Shown piece after piece: positions 1 to 10,630 of a DNA stretch of 64,000 nucleotides. Below the pieces are notes generated by a model, which had not been told where the DNA came from, did not search any database, and saw nothing but the letters and a program-made list of their open reading frames with translations. The number at the start of each line of letters is the position of its first letter. Position 1 is the first letter of the stretch. Source of the DNA: Bufo bufo (taxonomy: Eukaryota > Chordata > Amphibia > Anura > Bufonidae); the NCBI RefSeq assembly GCF_905171765.1, contig NC_053390.1:307090984-307154983 (forward strand), written 5' to 3'. The position numbers were made by a program, and so were the translations under genes.

Positions 1-27
1 GCACCATTGAAATGATTGGGTCAAGAT

Positions 28-1316
28 CAGTGCTTGAAGTGGGCCGGAACGCGGCGGTACTCAGTACCGCCACTTCCAAAAATTGCCCTGGAGAGTACCA
101 GCACCTCTCCGTGCGCCCAGTACGTGGGTTTCCGGTACCGGAGCGCAGCGGAGAGCTGGCAGTATCTCCTCCCTAATGTCGTTGGCTGGGCAGCTAGTGG
201 AGGGGGGCGGGTCGTTGCAGAGTACGGCTCAGGCTGGCGCAGGCAGGGAGTTGACCTCACGTTAGGTGACGTCAACTCCTTCCCGCGCGCCTGTGACTGA
301 GGAGCGATCAGTGCGGCGACCAGTGACTGGTCCTCCTTGGAGTCAGGAGTCGGACGGTGCAGCAAAGAACATCGACTTTGCTTTGGAATCCAACTTCTGA
401 AGAGTACTGGTGAGTGACAGGCACCCCCCCTCCCCCCACACACATTAGTTCCTCTCTGTACCAGTACCCCCCCCCCCCCCCCCTGGCAGGGGGGGACTGG
501 TACAGAGAGGAATTAATGTGTGTGATGAGGGGGGGGGGGGGGGTCTGATGTGCAGGGGGGTACTGGTACAGAGAGGAACGAATGTGCGGTGGTGGGGGGG
601 GGGGGGGGGGTACTGGTACATAGAGGAACTAATATATATGTGTCTGATGGGTGGGTCTGATGTGTAGGGGGCCCCTGCACATCAGACCCCCCCATCACAC
701 ACATATATATTAGTTCCTCTATGTACCAGGACCCCCCCCCCACCACCGCACATTCGTTCCTCTCTGTACCAGTACCCCCCTGCACATCAGACCCCCCCCC
801 CCCCATCACACACATTAGTTCCTCTCTTTACCAGTACCCCCCCCCCCCCACCCCCACACATTAGTGCCTCTCTGTACCAGTACCCCTCTGCACATCAGAC
901 CCCCCATCACACACATATATATTAGTTCCTCTATGTACCAGTACCCCCCCCCCCCCCCCCACCACCGCACATTCGTTCCTCTCTGAACCAGTACCCCCCC
1001 TGCACATCAGACCCCCCCCTCATCACACACACACACACATTAATTCCTCTCTGTACCAGTACCCCCCCTGGCAGGGGGGTACTGGTACAGAGAGGAATTA
1101 ATGTGTGTGTGTGTGATGAGTGGGGGGGGGGTCTGATGTGCAGGGGGGTACTGGTACAGAGAGGAACGAATGTGCGGTGGGGGGGGGGGGGTACTGTACT
1201 GGTACATAGAGGAACTAATATATATGTGTGTGATGGGGGGGTCTGATGTGCAGGGGGGGGGGAGCACCGGCGCCTAATAGAGTACCGGCACCTCTTTTGG
1301 CCCACTTAAAGCACTG
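28..1316. mobile_element. Non-autonomous hAT-type DNA transposon
   Basis: The ends are inverted copies of CAGTGCTTGAAGTGGGCC (right end reads as CAGTGCTTTAAGTGGGCC on the other strand). They are flanked by a perfect 8-bp duplication, GTCAAGAT at 20-27 and 1317-1324, the target-site length of the hAT superfamily. No transposase frame is present. The interior is a set of inverted C/G-tract repeats, so this is a non-autonomous copy that depends on a transposase encoded elsewhere. The superfamily call is inferred from target-site length and the CAG start. Confidence 0.8.
420..1260. repeat. Inverted array of C/G tracts joined by a TTAGTTCCTCTCTGTACCAG module
   Basis: A module of about 30 bases (ATTAGTTCCTCTCTGTACCAG-like, followed by 6-20 C residues) recurs about eight times in both orientations, separated by CACACACA and CTGCACATCAGACC stretches. 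The arrangement makes several long hairpins, for example around 470-490, 670, and 1060-1085. Apparent reading frames are low-complexity proline/threonine shadows. It forms the core of the surrounding hAT element. Confidence 0.8.
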
Positions 1317-1324
1317 GTCAAGAT

Positions 1325-2680
1325 TCAGTGCGGGGTGCTATGCGTTCACGTCACGCATTGCACCCGTGCGGAATACTCGCTCGTGTGAAAGGGGCCTTAG
1401 GCCTAAGGCCCCTTTCACACGAGCGAGTATTCCGCGCGGGTGCAATGCGTGACGTGAACGCATTGTGCCCGCACTGAATCCTGACCCTCTTATTTCAATG
1501 GGTCTGTGTACATGAGCGTTGTTTTTCAGCAGCATGTTCTATATTCTATGTTTTTCATGCAACACTGGCCCATAGAAGTGAATGGGGCTGCGTTAAAAAA
1601 TCGCATTGCATCCGCGTGGAATTCTCGCCCGTGTGAAAGGGGCCTAAGGCCTCTTTCACATGAGTGTGACGGATTAGGTCCGGGTGCATTCAGGGAAACT
1701 CGCACCATTTTGCAAGCAAGTTCAGTCAGTTTTGTCTGCGATTGCGTTCAGTTCAGTTTTTTCCACGCGGGTGCAATGCGTTTTTATGCGCTTTTCACGC
1801 TTGTGATAAAAAAATGAAGGTTTACACGTGGTGAGCGTGATGACGTCAGCACAGGTCCTTTTGCAGGTCCTGCAAAAAGAAAAAAGAAGACGATAACAGC
1901 TGCGCGATCAAGTGGATGAGGGGAGTAATTTTTCTATTATTTTTTAACCCTCAATGGACATTTTACTTGTATTAAAGAATGCTATTATTTTCCATTATAA
2001 CCATGTTATAATGGAAAATAATAAAATGTACAGAACACCGAACCCAAACCTGAACTTCAGTGAAGTAGTCCGGGTATGGGTACCAACATTCCGTGTTTTA
2101 TCGCGCGCGTGCAAAACACATTAAAACGCTTTGCACTCGCGCAGAAAAAACTAAACAACGCAATCGCAGACAAATTGCATGCGAACTCGCGTGGGTTTCC
2201 CTGAACCCACCCGCAACGCATTCGGACTTAATCCGGCACGCTCGTCTGCAAGGGGCCTAAGGCCTTTTTCACACGGGCGAGTTTTCCGCGCGGGTGCAAT
2301 GCGTGACGTGAAGACATTGCACCCGCACTAAATCCAGACCCATTCATTTCAATGGGGCTGTGAACATAAGCGATTTTTTTCACGCATCAGTTCTTTTTCA
2401 CGCAACTCTGGCCCTATAGAAGTGAATGGGGCTGCGTGAAAAACGCATTGCATCCACAATCAAGTGCGGGTGCGATGCGTTTTTTTACTGATGGTTGCTA
2501 GAGATGTTGTTTGTGAACCTTCAGTTTTTATCACGCGCGTGAAAAACGCATTGCACCTGCACGGAAAAAACTGAACGCAATCGCAGACAAAACTGACTAA
2601 ACTTGCTTACAAAATGGTGCGAGTTTCACTGAACGCATCCGGACCTAATCCGTCACGCTCGTGTGAAAGGAGCCTAACTG
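1325..2680. repeat. Cluster of fold-back repeats with GGCCTAAGGCC junctions
   Basis: Related copies sit head to tail and head to head. Each has a GGCC-CCTTTCACACGAGCGA end and an interior with GCGGGTGCAATGCG and CATTCACTTCTATGGG-like segments. A nearly perfect palindrome of about 140 bp is centred at 1401, and further junctions lie near 1645 and 2262. The ends resemble the Harbinger-like MITEs elsewhere in the window. No credible gene is present. Confidence 0.7.
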
Positions 2681-2689
2681 GAGTCAGCC

Positions 2690-3240
2690 ACACCTCCAGC
2701 TCAGTAAAACTGCAAGAAAAAGGGGGCCAGTCAGCACATCCCAATGCACAGGTGCATGCCACCATGGCTAGAAACACGAAGAAAGAAAACACAATGCAAC
2801 AGCACTAGACCCAGCATGCATATGGAACCTGCATTCCCTGAATTTTATGGTGGCCAGTATGGCACATAACAGGTGGTGTTTAGTGTTAGGTTTCCATCTT
2901 ATAGAGATGGCCTTGAAGCTGGCAGACGGGCCCAAATAATTTTGTACAAAATGTATTTGCCAAGAATCTTAAATTTACAAAATAAGCGTAGCATTAGCAC
3001 CAGAATATTTTCTATAACTATGGCATTATTTACTTTATTTGTGTTTGCAGAGTGCTGTTGCATTGTGTTTTCTTTCCTCGCGTTTCTAGCCATGGCGACG
3101 TGTGCCTGTGCATTGGGATGTGCTGACTGACCCCCTTTTTCTTGCAGTTGCATAATGAAGGAGCCACCTGTGTCTGGATGGTGGACAACAAAACCGTGGA
3201 AGCTGCTCGTGCTTCTTGGCAGATCAAACAATCAATCCTC
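2690..3240. repeat. Fold-back repeat with arms near 2693-2810 and 3043-3160
   Basis: The left segment (GGCCAGTCAGCACATCCCAA, GGCTAGAAACACGAAG) returns inverted at the right (GTTTCTAGCC, TTGGGATGTGCTGACTG). The loop at 2811-3040 carries sequence shared with 16855-17110 (GGCAGACGGGCYCAAATAAT and TTTTGTACAAAA). Short open frames in it are not convincing genes. Confidence 0.6.
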
Positions 3241-3280
3241 TACTGGTGGTTTGTCTGAGCCATCTAGAGCCTGCTCGCTA

Positions 3281-4327
3281 TACACTCACCTAAAGAATTA
3301 TTAGGAACACCATACTAATACGGTGTTGGACCCCCTTTTGCCTTCAGAACTGCCTTAATTCTACGTGGCATTGATTCAACAAGGTGCTGATAGCATTCTT
3401 TAGAAATGTTGGCCCATATTGATAGGATAGCATCTTGCAGTTGATTTGAGGGATGCACATCCAGGGCACGAAGCTCCCGTTCCACCACATCCCAAAGATG
3501 CTCTATTGGGTTGAGATCTGGTGACTGTGGGGGCCATTTTAGTACAGTGAACTCTTTGTCATGTTCAAGAAACCAATTTGAAATGATTCGAGCTTTGTGA
3601 CATGGTGCATTATCCTGCTGGAAGTAGCCATCAGAGGATGGATACATGTTCTCATTCTGTTTACGCCAAATTCGGACTCTACCATTTGAATGTCTCAACA
3701 GAAATCAAGACTCATCAGACCAGGCAACATTTTTCCAGTCTTCAACAGTCCAATTTTGGTGAGCTCATGCAAATTGTAGCCTCTTTTTCCTATTTGTAGT
3801 GGAGATGAGTGGTACCCGTTGGGGCCTTCTGCTGTTGTAGCCCATCCGCCTCAAGGTTGTGCGTGTGGTGGCTTCACAAATGCTTTGCTGCATACCTCGG
3901 TTGTAACGAGTGGTTATTTCAGTCAACGTTGCTCTTCTATCAGCTTGAATCAGTCGGCCCATTCTCCTCTAACCTCTAGCATCCACAAGGCATTTTTGCC
4001 CACAGGACTGCCGCATACTGGATGTTTTTCCCTTTTCACACCATTCTTTGTAAACCCTAGAAATGGTTGTGCGTGAAAATCCCAGTAACTGAGCATATTG
4101 TGAAATACTCAGACGGCCCGTCCGGCACCAACAACCATGCCACGCTCAAAATTGCTTAAATCACCTTTCTTTCCCATTCTGACATTCAGTTTAGAGTTCA
4201 GGAGATTGTCTTGACCAGGACCACACCCCTAAATGCATTGAAGCAACTGCCATGTGATTGGTTGACTAGATAATTGCATTAATGAGAAATTGAACAGGTG
4301 TTCCTAATAATTCTTTAGGTGAGTGTA
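3281..4327 (-). mobile_element. Tc1/mariner element, degenerate
   Basis: Perfect inverted ends (TACACTCACCTAAAGAATTA and its continuation, about 31 bp) are flanked by TA at 3279-3280 and 4328-4329, the Tc1/mariner target. The element is about 1.05 kb, shorter than full-length relatives, because the transposase has lost an internal part. The transposase runs on the minus strand. Confidence 0.9.
3315..4177 (-). pseudogene. Tc1-type transposase pseudogene
   Basis: The remnant begins with a MGKKGDLSNFERGMVV-like start at 4177 and ends with KAVLKAKGG near 3320. The DNA-binding half (TLTEITTRYNRGM, TTLRRMGY) is at 3765-3962. The catalytic half ([23 protein letters not shown]) is at 3315-3698, so the second aspartate and the glutamate of DD34E remain, and WSDES carries the first. 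A stop follows WSDES, another lies in the N-terminal part, and roughly 60 residues expected between WRKQ and DGYFQQDN are absent. It cannot encode an active enzyme. Confidence 0.85.
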
Positions 4328-4329
4328 TA

Positions 4330-5690
4330 TGCATGCCCTCACATAACCACTGCTCCCAACACCTCGTAACAACTAGATCAGAACGGTTTAGATGGCGGGC
4401 AATTCGTAAGGTGATCATCCTACTTCTCTTAGTCCAATGATGCGCTCCCTCTCAAAGTCAGTCAAGTGGGCAAAATCTCTGAGTTCATCGTAGATACATG
4501 TCTAGCAGTCACCAAAAGGTGCCCTACCCAAAAGTAGCCTCTGAGTGCCTTTTTATAGGGCAATGGGGAAGCAATTTTATGCTCTCTTGTGGTAAGACCC
4601 AGTGTGTAATAAGACCACACCTGTAATCATTTAGATGCCTGCCTGAGACATAACTGCATGCAGAGTTTGCAGCAATTTGACATTTCTATCTGGGTGCGTT
4701 ATTTATTTTTTGTTAATGATGTAGTACTGATAGATATTAGGAACTGCAGGGTCCCTATGTGCCCTCGAAAGGAGTGTAGGTTAGTAAGCTTGGTAAGTTC
4801 CATGTCATTGAAACCCTACCAACTTTTATACTCCAAAATATATTAAAAGACAATATACAGAGTGTCACAGTGCGGTTCACTGTAACAGTTGTGCCGTATA
4901 GGCACGCTCTCTTCCGTACTGGCTGCAGGCTGACTCCTGTGTATGCTGGTTGCTTGGGGCTGCATGCTGGCTGCAGTGTTGTGTGTGAACTGTTGCTTGT
5001 GCTTGTGAATTCCCACATCCATATCTCTGTGGTTCCGGTCTCTGGTGCCGTGCAGGCTGGTTGCATGCACTTTGTGTACTGGCTGTGGGCGTTCCCATGT
5101 ATGCTGGTTCTGTGATGCGTGCTGGCTGCGGCCTTGTGTGTGAACATGGTCTGAGTATGGATGTATTCGTTTGTTGTATCTGTGTGGTTCTGTCACTCCT
5201 TTTTTGTCTGTGTAGGCTGGCTGCCTATAACCTCGTACTGGCTATAATTATCCTGTGTATGCTGGTTGTTGTTTGGGGCATGCTGGCTGCAGCATTCTGT
5301 GACTGGTGTGAACTGATACTTGTGATTGTTTGTTCTATGGTTCTTGGTACTCCTGGTTCTGGTGGGGTTAACATTCCCTGGTCTGTGCCTGGGTGTGGTT
5401 TATCAGATGCCCTCCTTATGCAGCCATTTCTGTCATCTGTGGGTCATGGGTTCTTTTTCCATCTTGAGCCTTTCTAGGTGCAGCACTCTTGCTGCTGACG
5501 CAGGGGGTTTTGCCATCTCCCTATCTGTGTGGTGTCACCTGGTAAAGCATTTTTGTTTCCCTCGTAATTATGTATGTCTGCTTTGTTTGACCGTGTCTTG
5601 CCATGTTCTGTTGGTATGTATCCTTGTCTGAGATTTGTCTAGTCTGTATTATATTTTGCCTCTGTACCCTTGTGCATGTCTAGCCTGGCT
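4330..5690. other. No gene recognised; imperfect internal duplication
   Basis: The stretch 4936-5020 (TGTATGCTGGTTGCTTGGGG, CATGCTGGCTGCAG, GTGTGAACTG) recurs imperfectly at 5252-5340. Open frames here are hydrophobic and of low complexity, without recognisable domains. The sequence runs directly into the 45-bp minisatellite and may belong to the same unidentified repeat. Confidence 0.4.
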
Positions 5691-5699
5691 TTCCATGTC

Positions 5700-7235
5700 C
5701 AGGTCCTTGATAGCTTAACTGCTTTTGATCCTGTCTTGTCCATGATAGCCTGGCAATGCTTAACTGCTATTGAACCTGTCTTGTCCATGATAGCCTTTCA
5801 GTGCTTAATTGCTTCTCATCCTGTCTTGTCCATGATAGCCTGGCAGTGCTTAACTGCTTCTCATCCTGTCTTGTCCATGATAGCCAGGGAGTGCCTAACT
5901 GCTTCTCATCCTGTCTTGTCCATGATAGCCAGGCAGTGCTTAACTGCTTCTCAACATGTCTTGTCCATGATATCCTGGCAGTGCTTAACTGCTTCTCATC
6001 CTGTCTTGTCCATGATAGCCAGGGAGTTCCCAACTGCTTCTCATCCTGTCTTGTCCATGATAGCCAGGCAGTGCTTAACTGCTTCTCAACATGTCTTGTC
6101 CATGATATCCTGGCAGTGCTTAACTGCTTCTCATCCTGTCTTGTCCATGATAGCCAGGCAGTGCTTAACTGCTTCTCATCCTGTCTTGTCCATGATAGCC
6201 TGGCAGTGCTTAACTGCTTCTCATCCTGTCTTGTCCATGATACCCAGGCAGTGCCTAACTGCTTCTCATCCTGTCTTGTCCATGATATCCTGGTAGTGCT
6301 TAACTGCTTCTCATTCTGTCTTGTCCATGATAGCCAGGCAGTGCTTAACTGCTTCTCATCCTGTCTTGTCCATGATAGCCAGGCAGTGCTTAACTGCTTC
6401 TCATCCTGTCTTGTCCATGATAGCCAGGCAGTGCTTAACTGCTTCTCAACATGTCTTGTCCATGATATCCTGGCAGTGCTTAACTGCTTCTCATCCTGTC
6501 TTGTGCATGATAGCCTGGCAGTGCTTAACTGCTTCTCATCCTGTCTTGTCCATGATACCCAGGCAGTGCCTAACTGCTTCTCATCCTGTCTTGTCCATGA
6601 TAGCCTGGCAGTGCTTAACTGCTTCTCATCCTGTCTTGTCCATGATAGCCAGGCAGTGCTTCACTGCTTCTCAACATGTCTTGTCCATGATATCCTGGCA
6701 GTGCTTAACTGCTTCTCATCCTGTCTTGTCCATGATAGCCAGGCAGTGCTTAACTGCTTCTCATCCTGTCTTGTCCATGATAGCCTGGTAGTGCTTAACT
6801 GCTTCTCATCCTGTCTTGTCCATGATACCCAGGCAGTGCCTAACTGCTTCTCATCCTGTCTTGTCCATGATATCCTGGTAGTGCTTAACTGCTTCTCATT
6901 CTGTCTTGTCCATGATAGCCAGGCAGTGCTTAACTGCTTCTCATCCTGTCTTGTCCATGATAGCCAGGCAGTGCTTAACTGCTTCTCATCCTGTCTTGTC
7001 CATGATAGCCAGGCAGTGCTTAACTGCTTCTCATCCTGCCTTGTCCATGATAGCCAGGCAGTGCCTAAATGCTTCTCATCCTGTCTTGTCCATGATATCC
7101 TGGCAGTGCTTAACTGCTTCTCATCCTGTCTTGTCCATGATAGCCTGGCAGTTCTTAACTGCTTCTCATCCTGTCTTGTCCATAATAGCCAGGCAGTGCT
7201 TAACTGCTTCTCATCCTGTCCTGTTTTTGTTTAGC
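5700..7235. repeat. 45-bp minisatellite, about 34 units
   Basis: The unit begins TGGCAGTGCTTAACTGCTTC and continues TCATCCTGTCTTGTCCATGA-TAGCC. Because 45 is a multiple of three, several frames stay open for hundreds of codons. Variant units (TACCC, TATCC-TGGTAG, TCAACATG, TCATTCTG) recur in the same order at an offset of 585 bp (13 units; compare 6241 with 6826), which shows block duplication. I do not regard the frames as protein-coding. Confidence 0.95.
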
Positions 7236-8168
7236 GTTCGGTGAGCGGGTGTAGCATGTTCCTTGCCTGCCTAGTCTTGTAGCCTGGTCATGTTGGTTCT
7301 CCGGAGGGTGGACTTCATAGTCCATGTGTGCATCTCTGGCTAGGACCACTGTGTAGCAGTGTCTACATAGAGTCTAGTCATCTGCCAGTTCTGTGTCTTG
7401 TCTGGTTCCCGTTTTGACTTGTCTGTACAGTGTCCTGTGTTTTGGTTTAGTTCATGTTCCTGGGTTCCAGTCTATTCTCATGTTTGTCAGAAGCAGGGCT
7501 CACCAATAACGCTCACTTATCCTGTTCATAAAGATGGTACTCTAGAAGGATGTTGCTGTGTCAGCTGCACCACAACATAATTCCGGTTAAGATAATTCTT
7601 TAGCACTCAACGATAAAAACAATTCTTTACTGAAGCCTTATAACAAACTGCAAACAATAGAAAAAGATGCTGACATCATTTGGATGAAACCAACCATCCT
7701 TAGTCATAGCAAGTCACAGTGTAACACGTTATAATTAAGGAGGATTGGTTTAATCAAAACCGTGCAGGTGTTTTTCTACTGTTTGTACATTTTTTATAAG
7801 GATTCAATAAAGGATTATTTTCATTGGTGAGCGCTGGAGGATTATCTTCGATTGGATTCCAAAATACACTGTACCAATAGATTGTCTACACGTGTAAAAG
7901 AAAAACATGAATAAGCGAAACTGTCTCCAAGGTTTATCATTTTATTAGGTGCTGAAAATGCACAATCATTTGTTATAGGCCTCTCAGTGCAACCAGTTTT
8001 CAGGTTGTTCAGACTGTATATGGTGTATTCACAGGCAGATTTCCAGTAAGTCACATTTCAAGTTTTCCAGATGATTGAGAGTCAAGCAGACGATGGCAGA
8101 CTCTTAGCATCTCTCTCTTTGGCTTCTATTAGGAGACAAGAAAAGACAGTTATTCTCAGAAGGAGGAC
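7236..8168. other. No gene recognised
   Basis: The first 300 bases continue the style of the sequence left of the minisatellite (CTTGTCTGGTTCCCG, GTTCCTGGGTTCCAG). The remainder is AT-rich single-copy-looking sequence. No convincing frame, splice-bounded exon or RNA gene was seen. Confidence 0.4.
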
Positions 8169-8171
8169 TAA

Positions 8172-8844
8172 GACCCCTTTCACACGGGTGAGAATGTATT
8201 AAAGGGAAGCTGTCACCTGGATTTTGGGTATAGAGCTGAGGACATGGGTTGCTAGATGGCCGCTAGCACATCCACAATATCCAGTCCCCATAGCTCTGTG
8301 TGTTTTTATTGTGTAAAGAAACCGATTTGATACATATGGAAATTAACCTGAGATGAGTCAGAGCTTGAAAATATGACTCTTCTCTGGTCACACAAGTAAG
8401 ATATGACTCTTTAATGTTAATTTGCATATGTATGAAATCCGCTTTTTTACACAATAAAAGCACACAGAGCTATGGGGACTGGGTATTGCGGATGTGCTAG
8501 CGGCCATCTAGCAACCCATGTCCTCAGCTCTATACCCAAAATCCTGGTGACAGGTTCCCTTTAAGAATGCTGTTATTTTCCCTTATAACCATGTTATAAG
8601 GGAAAATAATAAAATAAATAGAACACCTAACCCAAACTTCAGTGAAGAAGTTCGGGTCTCGGTACCACATTCATTTTTTTCTCACGCGAGTGCAAAACGC
8701 ATTACACTTGCGCTGAAAAAACTGAACATCGGAACGCAATCGCAGTCAAAACTGACTGCAATTGCGTTCCTACTCGCGTGGGTTTCCCGCAATGCACACG
8801 CGACGCATACGGACCAAATCCGGGACACCCGTGTGAAAGAGGCC
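8172..8844. mobile_element. Harbinger-like MITE interrupted by a TTAA MITE
   Basis: The ends GACCCCTTTCACACGGGTGA and (inverted) GGCCTCTTTCACACGGGTGT are flanked by TAA on both sides, as expected for PIF/Harbinger-type target sites. A second fold-back (8203-8560) is nested within it. The class assignment rests on the 3-bp target and the end sequence only. Confidence 0.65.
8203..8560. mobile_element. piggyBac-type MITE, TTAA-flanked
   Basis: TTAA lies at 8199-8202 and 8561-8564. The arms AGGGAAGCTGTCACCTGGAT and its inverse surround a common core (GAGCTGAGGACATGGG, GCTAGATGGCCGCTAGCAC). The same family, interrupted by a Tc1, recurs at 55532-57152. Confidence 0.8.
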
Positions 8845-8847
8845 TAA

Positions 8848-10540
8848 GGGTTCCCATACAACGTGCCCGGCTGCATGATCCATATGCGGAATACTGCTAA
8901 TTGCTGCGCTGAACCTGTATTTATAGGTGCTATGTCATTAGTAAATTTGCCCCACTGTGTTTTTAATTAATGTTGAAATAAAGATGAACTGATTGTATCT
9001 TCTTTAAATGCTGGACGACCAGAAGCTAGCCCAATCCTTTGATATTAAGGGTGTATCCATTTTTTTTACATTTGTCCTCCAGCTTCCTCACCTGCTTCCT
9101 GCTGCACCATTTTAACTCCCTGGCTTTCTTCACTGATCTTCTGGTCCACATCTGTCAACGTTCACAAGGACTGGGTGACGTGTGCGACTGCAGCCAATGA
9201 CAGGCCTCAGTGGTGGCATGTCCCCAAGGAGCTCAGCAAGGAGCTCATCACTGCTGAGTCATGTCACTGACTGCAGTGGTACATGTGATCCTATCCATGC
9301 GAAAGTTGACAGAGAGAGACCAGAAGACCAGTGAAGCCAGGGATCTGGAATGGAGAAATTGGGAGCAGGTGAGTATGGATTTATTTTATTCACAAAGCAA
9401 AAAAAGTTTGGCAGCCCTCTTAATGTCTATGGATGCAGCTAGCTTTGGACCTCCACCAATACAGAGAACGGGGCTCCTATGTGCTTGTCCTGATGAAACA
9501 TGCAACCTGCCACTCTATTTATTCTCTATAGGACTGCTTGAAATAGCCGAGTACAGTATAAATATTTTTCTTTTTTTGGTCTGGTTGAGTAACCCCTTTT
9601 CTCCCCACTGTAGTGTATCTTACTATACTACCGTTTCCATTTTATATTTTTGGGAACATTTGTTTGACCCCAACATTTTTTTTTATTGATGACTGGGAAC
9701 AATTTAAAATGAGGGGGAAAAAAGACACCTCATGAAATGAGTGATGTTCCCATCCCTGTTCCTTCTGATCCTCTGGGGAGGTCATCTGTGGTCATGTACA
9801 CCGCTGCAGCCATTCACTGGCCTTGGTGGTGATGTGTCCCCATGCAGTTTGTGACCACTGAGCCTGACTATTTCCTCAATCACAGTCATCTAACATTTTT
9901 CAGGGGTTACCCTTTAATAGGGTTATACAGATTTATGTAAATATGGTTGCATGGCTTTAATAATGAATAACTATGCATCTTTTTATTATACTTTTTATTT
10001 CTCACCATATTTAGAATCTCAGAGAGTTGCATATAGAACACCATGTATATACTCTATGTTGTGTAGCTGTTTATGTTGCCTACTTTGGTCTTTTAACTTA
10101 CCAGCCGTGTGGCGCATTCCACGGTGCAAGGCATCACCTGTCTGAGGCATTTTTTTGTTCATTTATTTGAAATGTCAGATTCGTGCCAGCCACTAAAATA
10201 CAAAACAGAGCAGTCTAGTCATTAACTGTTGTCTAAGACTGTGTTCACGGCACATTTTCGTGCACGTTTAAACGTATACATTGGAAAAAAGAGGACGGAA
10301 CGCGTTCTACACTTTTCAATTCATCCAGTGCATAAAAAAAAATAAAAAAAAATATACCTTTCATGGATACATTTTTTTTCCCAATAGGACCCTATGGTGA
10401 CAGATGCCACTCATTTGCCAGAGGCATCTGTTTAATGTATATACGTTAAATGTGGAACAAAATCATGATGTTAATGCAGTTTTGGTAGCAATTCTCAAGG
10501 TTTATGTAAATAGGCCTCTTACACGATAAATAGCCCTTAC
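8848..10540. other. No gene recognised; expected place of the CARMIL3 terminal exon
   Basis: The last CARMIL3 exon that I could place ends at 10541 in phase 1, so a terminal exon with the stop and 3' untranslated region should follow at lower coordinates. I could not identify it by homology. Segments 9121-9250 and 9761-9870 share GCAGCCAATGACAGGCC/GCAGCCATTCACTGGCC-like text and look like a repeat. Confidence 0.4.
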
Positions 10541-10630
10541 CAGGGTGTGTGGGTTGAGCTAAGTCACATGACTGCATCCTCCGAGAGCGTTGTGGCTTTA
10601 GAGGAGGCCGCCGAACTGGAGGTGCTCCAT
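10541..10630 (-). CDS. CARMIL3: CARMIL3 exon: [15 protein letters not shown]
   Basis: This 90-bp exon follows CATTGTCACCAG and precedes GTAAGGGC. It encodes [20 protein letters not shown] and CDLAQPTHP, matching TAPLKPKRTRRAQSCDKL close to the human C-terminus. It leaves in phase 1, so at least one more short coding exon must follow. Confidence 0.85.

Noticed and set aside
5801..7234. 477-codon repetitive frame as a secreted repeat protein
   Set aside because: The frame exists because the DNA unit is 45 bp and lacks stops; two other frames are open too, and unit variants do not favour synonymous positions.
9259..9344. Candidate terminal CARMIL3 exon after CATTCCAG
   Set aside because: Phase fits and a stop follows after 28 codons, but the residues do not resemble the CARMIL3 C-terminus and the sequence looks like part of a fold-back repeat.
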